This document shows positions 7,688 to 12,519 of a stretch of DNA of 12,519 nt, one piece after another. The stretch lies in the NCBI GenBank assembly GCA_030849805.1, contig JASANZ010001733.1:1-12519 (forward strand), read 5' to 3'. Position numbers and translations under genes: made by a program. Within the stretch, counting starts at the first letter, position 1; the number at the start of each line of letters is the position of its first letter. The notes beneath the pieces were generated by a model, which did no database searches, was not told the origin of the DNA, and worked only from the letters and a program-made list of their open reading frames with translations. Source of the DNA: Sergeia podlipaevii (Eukaryota; Euglenozoa; Kinetoplastea; Trypanosomatida; Trypanosomatidae).

Positions 7688-8064
7688 GCAACAACGAGGT
7701 GCTTGATGGACATGTTATTCTCTCTCTACTACATTCACTGCTATATATAAGCACAAACAATATATATGATTACTTTTTGTTTTTATATTTTCATTCTTAC
7801 AGCTATGCTGTTATCTTTTTCTAATATTACTTGAAATTCAACTTCTACGCGTGTGATTCATAACTTCCTTTTCCGAAACCTTAATATCAAAACTTTGAAG
7901 TGTTCGCAGACATGTCTTTACATCTTCCACCTAGCTGACACCAGCCCACTCGGTTACTTCTGTCGCTTGTTCTGTGTGTCACCGTACGTGATGCTACGCA
8001 TCACCCGCCTTCATACATTGCTGAAGATACATGCGTGCTCATTGATGTTCAACTCTGCTATATG
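7688..8064 (+). repeat. Conserved 3' flank of tandem unit, copy 2
   Basis: 377 bases matching 6603-6997 and ending abruptly after CTATATG at 8064, beyond which the two flanks diverge. The boundary probably marks the end of the duplicated unit. Most of copy B's mature 3' UTR would derive from it. Confidence 0.85.
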
Positions 8065-8469
8065 TTTCTTTTGTTTTCCCTCCCTTTTTTTTGGTTTGTT
8101 GTTTACTATAGCTGAGGTTAGAGGTTCTTTGAGAGAAGGTCTTGTGGAAGACTTTGTGTAAAGAGCATTACATTAAGGTGTGAGTGTGACGTATTATATT
8201 GTTTTTTATCTGCTGCTGGTACAGTTTGTAAGCCTTACAAATTTGTAGTGGGGGTACACAAGAGAAGGCTCATCGCCTGTGCATAGATATACACTACTAC
8301 TATAGTACGCACACTCTTTGTCCTTTTTTTTTTTTAAAGTCCTGGTTGCTTTTTCTCTTTATTGGTTTTATTTCATTACAGTGGAAGCTCTCTCTTGGGC
8401 TTCTTTCAAGATCCATCGGAACTCGCAGTGACAGCGGACGGGGAGGAGGGGGAAGGGGTTGGTTTTAAC
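8065..8469 (+). other. Spacer and 5' UTR upstream of channel gene 1
   Basis: 405 unique bases after the tandem unit ends. It holds two pyrimidine-tract/AG combinations: one ending TTTACTATAG near 8111, and one ending CATTACAG at 8381. No coding frame other than the upstream extension of the channel gene, which lacks an ATG before 8470. Confidence 0.65.
8322..8381 (+). promoter_or_regulatory. Trans-splice acceptor for channel gene 1
   Basis: A T-rich tract (T run at about 8324-8335, then TTGCTTTTTCTCTTTATTGG) leads to TTTCATTACAG with AG at 8380-8381. The 5' UTR would be about 88 bases and contains no ATG before 8470. Confidence 0.7.
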
Positions 8470-10179
8470 ATGTTAAGCCAGATGGACTCAGAGCACAGTG
8501 AAACTACCCGCGGTCGCCCAGTTTTGGGAGGCGTCACAGTTGGTAGCTCTGGTAGGGAGAACAGTATAGACGTTGCGAATAATGATTCCGCTAGGAACGG
8601 GAGCGCTGCTGCTGTTGATGACAGTCCAGAAGAAACTGCGGTTTCTATCTACCCGGCCAAGGCTACTAATAGAAACCGTCAGCTGCGTGCTATCACACGC
8701 GTTCCTCGCCTTCTGGGACGCCGAATCAAGCATCTCCTGCGTGATGAGCTGTATCTTGGGATTTCGTTCCGCTCCGCACCTGAGCTTGCCGTGGCCACAG
8801 AATTAGGGACGCTGGAGAAGCTGCACCTTTATCATCGGTGGCTCCGCGGCGTCCTCGCGCTTCTCGCAATCATTGTGTTCCTGCTCACACTGGTCCCCGT
8901 TGGGGATTCTCCCTTTTGGATGAATCTCGTCATCTTTATTCTCTCCCAAGGCGCCTGTCTAGTAATTGCAAAGACATATGAAGTGAAGGCGCAGCTGGTT
9001 GGCATCACAAATGCGCTTTTCAAGTCACGCAACATATTTACCTCGCCCTTCTTTTTTCACATGGTGGTAGAGATTGTACTGTGGAACATACAAACACCCC
9101 CAATTGTCGTCTTCTGGCCGGCGCTCTTCAATGTGCTTAACTACTTTCTCTTTCTACGGCTTTACGCAGTCGTGCTCTACCTCAGCAACGCCACCTACAC
9201 CTACCGCACCTTTTGCAAGGCCATGGCTGCCGTAAGCGGGGTACCCCTTGGCACTTTCTTCTTTATCCGCACCACCCTCGCCTTTCACGCGGCTCGACTG
9301 GCAGCGGTGCTGGTGCCAACGGTGTGGCTCAGCATCGCCTTTTTGTATCACAAGGCGGAAGGCGTGCCGGTTTCGGACGGGCTTTGGTTCTCCTTTGAGG
9401 CTCTTGCGATTCTTGGCTACGGGGACTATACCCCCCTCACTGTCAACGGCAGGGCCGTTGTCCTTATCGCGTGGGGGTTTAGCTTTATCTTCTTTGCCTA
9501 CACGATCGCGGTGGCCTCCCGTGCGGCCGCTACCACCGCAGCCATCACCGCTAATCAGCGTCTTGTAATGTTCTTCCACATCCAGGCACACACACTTCAT
9601 GATCGAGCGGCGTGGACGATACAATCCGCGTGGCAGCTCCATCGTGCGAGGCATGTTGGGTCCAAGATGACCATCAAGCAGCGCATCAAGATGTACTATC
9701 TTTCTTTGAAGCTCCTTCACGTTACAGCAGCATTTCACCGTACACAGCAGCGGCTACGATCTCCTCGTCACGCCTTTCGCGAAACTGTACTGAGTGGTGG
9801 GGGCATTGGCGGCACAGATGCAGCGGTGCACACCGCCTCTGGACTCACCTCTGCCCAACTTAACGAGTATGTGTACCGTGTGTGTGAAGCAGTACGGCAT
9901 GAGCAGCGAATTAAAGATGTAAATCGTGTGCATATGGCACTGCGTGACCGCAACGTGCTCTCGTCAGCTCTCACGCGTGCTGATGTAGAAAGTATGATTC
10001 TGCTCCAGGGACTTGAGGGGGAGACAGATGGCGCAGGTTTACAGCAGTCGTGCACCACTTCACCACAGGAAAGTGTCACCCAATGGGAGGAACGAATCCG
10101 CACTTTAGAGGACAAGTGTCGGCTTCTTTCAGAACTGCTTGACACTGCCATTATGAAGACAGCAATCGTACGTGATTAG
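8470..10179 (+). CDS. SK-like potassium channel subunit 1
   Basis: 569 residues from ATG 8470 (first ATG after the acceptor AG at 8381) to TAG 10177-10179. A Ser/Asn-rich cytosolic N-tail (1-120) precedes six helices: S1 about 125-144, S2 149-168, S3 194-211, S4 222-240, S5 272-292, S6 328-348. EIVLWNIQTPP in S3 and FLRLY in S4 match the SK/KCNN pattern, and S4 has few charges, arguing against strong voltage sensing. The pore loop carries GYGDYTP (filter 314-319, nt 9409-9426), but the two residues before GYGD are Ile-Leu, where K+ channels normally have Thr/Ser-Val/Ile. After S6, about 365-440 is a basic helical region with TIQSAWQLHRAR, placed like the SK calmodulin-binding domain and IQ-like. 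A C-terminal coiled coil (about 535-558) may aid assembly. Expected role: setting plasma or organelle membrane potential, perhaps in response to Ca2+. T. brucei K1/K2 are the nearest characterised analogues; which is the orthologue is not decided. Confidence 0.9.
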   Translation: MLSQMDSEHSETTRGRPVLGGVTVGSSGRENSIDVANNDSARNGSAAAVDDSPEETAVSIYPAKATNRNRQLRAITRVPRLLGRRIKHLLRDELYLGISFRSAPELAVATELGTLEKLHLYHRWLRGVLALLAIIVFLLTLVPVGDSPFWMNLVIFILSQGACLVIAKTYEVKAQLVGITNALFKSRNIFTSPFFFHMVVEIVLWNIQTPPIVVFWPALFNVLNYFLFLRLYAVVLYLSNATYTYRTFCKAMAAVSGVPLGTFFFIRTTLAFHAARLAAVLVPTVWLSIAFLYHKAEGVPVSDGLWFSFEALAILGYGDYTPLTVNGRAVVLIAWGFSFIFFAYTIAVASRAAATTAAITANQRLVMFFHIQAHTLHDRAAWTIQSAWQLHRARHVGSKMTIKQRIKMYYLSLKLLHVTAAFHRTQQRLRSPRHAFRETVLSGGGIGGTDAAVHTASGLTSAQLNEYVYRVCEAVRHEQRIKDVNRVHMALRDRNVLSSALTRADVESMILLQGLEGETDGAGLQQSCTTSPQESVTQWEERIRTLEDKCRLLSELLDTAIMKTAIVRD

Positions 10180-10923
10180 ATGTGAAGAGTACAAATGAAG
10201 AAAAAAAAAAGGAAATGGCAGGAGAATGGGTAAAACAAATATAGACGTGGGAGCTTGCACCTTATAGCTCTCCTTCCTTTTCTTGCTCTCTCTTCTCTTC
10301 CTTTCTTTGTGTGGCCAACCAATAAGTTGGTAAATGATGGCACACAAGCAACGACAATGGCGACGACAACAAACTAAAGAAAGAGCAGGGTGTGAGCCCT
10401 ATATATCTTAGAGGTGTCTTTCTTTTTATCAACATTTTGAAGAAGGCACTCGTCATATGGTCATGAATTAATGGAGAAAGGTACATATATCTGCTCTCCT
10501 TTGCATTTGTAATCTGGTGGCATAAAAAAATAACGCTACAAGAGAAAGCAGGGCTATTTTTTTCTTTTCTCACCCTTCTTCAAAGTGATTGTGCATACCT
10601 TGAGAAAAAGGCAAATGAACCATTAGCACACTTTCTTTTTTATCTTTTCTTCTTTTTATTTTTCCCGTTTGCTCTGTCGTTGACAAAAAAAGAGTATATA
10701 TACGCCGCTTTTTCGGTGGAAGAAGAGGCACGTCACTACAAAACTACCTTATATAGATTTATGCAAGACCACAAGCTTACATTAGACTCACCCTAGCTTG
10801 TACCCTTCCGTTCATCTGAAGGGACGAGAGAAACAAACATACACCCTGTTTCTGATTGTTGCTGCTTTTTCGTTGTTTACTTCTTTTCCAAATCGACACG
10901 CACGCTACGAGTAGCTGCATACA
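10180..10923 (+). other. Spacer between the two channel genes
   Basis: About 740 bases: an A10 run near 10200-10210, several pyrimidine tracts (for example 10264-10305 and 10622-10665), TA-rich patches, and no convincing gene on either strand. A minus-strand frame that overlaps its end is a shadow of channel gene 2. Confidence 0.7.
10861..10914 (+). promoter_or_regulatory. Trans-splice acceptor for channel gene 2
   Basis: The pyrimidine-rich stretch 10863-10888 is followed by AG at 10910-10911 and again at 10913-10914, about 10 bases before ATG 10924. A further AG at 10795-10796 (ACCCTAG) is a possible upstream alternative. Confidence 0.6.
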
Positions 10924-12267
10924 ATGGATCTGAAACGCCGTGCTACCAAGCTTGCCGGCCCTCAGGCACCTGAGACACTCCCCGCTGCCACTGAATACAC
11001 TCTTCTCCTTGCCTGCTTTGAGCGCAACGAATCGGCCCACACGTGGATGCGCTGTATTACGTGTGCCCTTGCGTTTCTCTGCTATACGCTCGCCATGTTT
11101 CAGATCGACAACTTCGTGGGAAATACAGTTATTCATGTTCTCATGCTGCTGCTCTCCCTGGGTGGCATCGCCCTCACTTACTTTGTTTACGGCATCAAGC
11201 GCCACTTCACTGGCACTCGTCGTTTCCGCGCCATCACCCCACCTGTCTTCAGCGTTTACAACCCACTCCTTGCTGACTCTTCGCAGATGCTGTGGATGCT
11301 TTTGGAAATTGTGATTTGGCTCCTTCAATGTCCGCCTGGGGTGCGGAGTCGCCAGTGGATCAACAGCCTTGACAGCCTTGTCATCCTCCGCTTCTACGTC
11401 TTCCCGCTCTGCTTTGCACGCTTTGTGCACAGTGGCACCTTTGCACGCGCCATCACCACCCTCTGTAATCTCCGGGTGGATGTCCGTCTTGTGTGGCGCA
11501 GCAGCAGGCACCGCTACCTCCCTGTCACAATTGTTGCATTCCTCGTATTCTTTGTGAGTCTAGCGACGCTATACAGCAACGGCGAGAGTCTTGGCTTTCT
11601 GGACTCCGTTTACTTTTGTATCGCAACCGCTTCCCTGTCTGGGTATGGCGATTATGCTCCACGGACCTTTTCCGGCCGCTTTTCGGCCGTCTTGGCGTGG
11701 GTGCTCGGACTCGTTTTCTTTGTGTGGCTTGTGGGTGTCTTCATGGACGCAATTGACCTTACCCTTCCAGAGCGCAACCTGTATAACCTTTTCCGCACAA
11801 ACAAACTGTGTGCAAAGATGCCTGGGGAGGCGGCACGGACCATTCAGCGAGCCTGGAAACTCTACGCCGCCACCAAGGCCAAGCGCTCGGCGCTCATTAG
11901 GCAATTCCATGCAATTTTGCTGAATCGGCAGGTTATACAGTTCAGACACCTCCGACGAGAATTTGGCAGCTACGAGCGCGCCTTCAGACTGTCCACGCAG
12001 ACCTTTCAGGAGTATCTTTCCTCAACTCACGACACTCATACCGCCGCCGCTCCTGCTCCAGAGTCCCCGGCACCGTTGGGCCACCCATCCACGGCTAGCA
12101 GCAGCGATGACAGCGAGAGGACGCCATCCATAACCCGACGAAGCACCACAGCTGAAGTGAGCGCTGACACCACCGACCGGCTCAAGTGTCTAGAGGCCTC
12201 CTTTGATAAGCTTCTAGAGCAAGCACGGCGCTTGACCTCTCAGGCAACCTACGTGGAGAACTCCTGA
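10924..12267 (+). CDS. SK-like potassium channel subunit 2
   Basis: 447 residues from ATG 10924 to TGA 12265-12267. Six helices: S1 about 40-58, S2 67-90, S3 120-138, S4 150-168, S5 199-216, S6 251-275. S3 has EIVIWLLQCPPG and S4 has ILRFYVF, both close to the SK/KCNN pattern and to channel 1. The filter is Leu-Ser-GYGD (238-243, nt 11635-11652), followed by YAP; the usual Thr/Ser-Val/Ile before GYGD is again replaced. After S6, 282-352 resembles the SK calmodulin-binding region, with TIQRAWKLYAATK (306-318) IQ-like and parallel to TIQSAW in channel 1. A Pro/Ala/Ser linker (about 373-410) leads to a short C-terminal coiled coil (about 420-440). The N-tail is only about 40 residues, against 120 in channel 1. 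The two subunits are clearly paralogous but strongly diverged outside these motifs, so this is an old duplication. Likely a partner subunit of channel 1. Confidence 0.9.
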   Translation: MDLKRRATKLAGPQAPETLPAATEYTLLLACFERNESAHTWMRCITCALAFLCYTLAMFQIDNFVGNTVIHVLMLLLSLGGIALTYFVYGIKRHFTGTRRFRAITPPVFSVYNPLLADSSQMLWMLLEIVIWLLQCPPGVRSRQWINSLDSLVILRFYVFPLCFARFVHSGTFARAITTLCNLRVDVRLVWRSSRHRYLPVTIVAFLVFFVSLATLYSNGESLGFLDSVYFCIATASLSGYGDYAPRTFSGRFSAVLAWVLGLVFFVWLVGVFMDAIDLTLPERNLYNLFRTNKLCAKMPGEAARTIQRAWKLYAATKAKRSALIRQFHAILLNRQVIQFRHLRREFGSYERAFRLSTQTFQEYLSSTHDTHTAAAPAPESPAPLGHPSTASSSDDSERTPSITRRSTTAEVSADTTDRLKCLEASFDKLLEQARRLTSQATYVENS

Positions 12268-12519
12268 TTTGCGTGCACATGTCTGCGCGTATCTGCTAAA
12301 AGAACCCGAAAGTTCATGGAGAGCATCCCCCACAATGCCCCTTCTTTCAAGTTGTACGCTCCGGCATATACTTATATCTATATTAGCTCCTCGTTGCGGA
12401 AATTTAAAAGAACAAAAAGAAAAGTAGATTTTTTTCTCTGCTCTGCTGAAAACTTTTACATCTCCATATGCCAGTTCAACACCTCAACAGTGATCACCTT
12501 CCTTCCACGCTTTTCCTCC
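12268..12519 (+). other. 3' flank of channel gene 2
   Basis: No gene seen. The stretch ends in a pyrimidine-rich run (CACCTTCCTTCCACGCTTTTCCTCC, after about 12495) that could be the start of the acceptor tract of a next gene beyond the window. Confidence 0.5.

Noticed and set aside
8362..8469. Longer N-terminus for channel gene 1 starting at TTG 8362
   Set aside because: TTG is not a normal start in trypanosomatids, and the extension crosses the inferred splice acceptor at 8381. ATG 8470 is the first ATG in the mature mRNA.
9154..9738. 194-codon frame on the minus strand across channel gene 1
   Set aside because: Fully antisense to the pore and S6 region of a well-supported gene, with no family resemblance. 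Shadow frame.
10777..11511. 244-codon frame on the minus strand
   Set aside because: It lies mostly antisense to channel gene 2, has no matching transcription direction in this unidirectional cluster, and shows no recognisable domain. It is a shadow of the real gene.
1..12519. tRNA, rRNA, CRISPR or transposon content
   Set aside because: Read by eye on both strands, I saw no cloverleaf-like blocks with A/B boxes, no rRNA-like conserved stretches, no regularly spaced repeats and no transposase or reverse transcriptase motifs. A covariance-model search was not possible here.

Overview
The window looks like a piece of a kinetoplastid chromosome, most likely a Trypanosoma. All five protein genes and one partial gene read on the + strand without introns. 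They are separated by long U-rich spacers full of TG, CA and TA microsatellites. Each complete gene is preceded by a pyrimidine tract and an AG that fits a spliced-leader (trans-splicing) acceptor, and the first ATG after that AG opens the reading frame. No conventional promoters are visible, as expected for polycistronic transcription. The species cannot be fixed from the sequence alone.

Layout: (1) 2-1222, the 3' part of a delta-9 acyl-CoA desaturase fused to a C-terminal cytochrome b5 domain, cut by the left window edge. (2) 1223-3244, about 2 kb without a convincing gene, holding microsatellites, two long alternating purine-pyrimidine tracts and two adjacent hairpins. (3) 3245-5329, a 694-residue protein with an SH3-like N-terminus, a charged low-complexity middle and coiled coils. 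I recognise no named orthologue. (4) 6060-6602 and 7097-7687, tandem copies (period about 1.1 kb) of a small four-helix membrane protein of unknown family, with a near-identical shared 3' flank. (5) 8470-10179 and 10924-12267, two neighbouring, divergent paralogues of a six-helix potassium channel. Both have the layout of small-conductance calcium-activated (SK/KCNN) channels and an IQ-like calmodulin-binding candidate after S6. (6) 12268-12519, the downstream flank.

How the genes relate: the two channel genes are the most coherent functional pair. Adjacent divergent SK-like subunits with different, non-consensus selectivity filters suggest a heteromeric channel, as established for the T. brucei K1/K2 channel. 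The tandem membrane-protein pair is a mosaic: blocks of almost complete nucleotide identity alternate with very different segments. The 3' flanks are better conserved than much of the coding sequence, which points to gene conversion, selection on the loops, or both. Neighbours in such arrays are co-transcribed regardless of function, so adjacency to the desaturase and the coiled-coil gene says little about a shared pathway.
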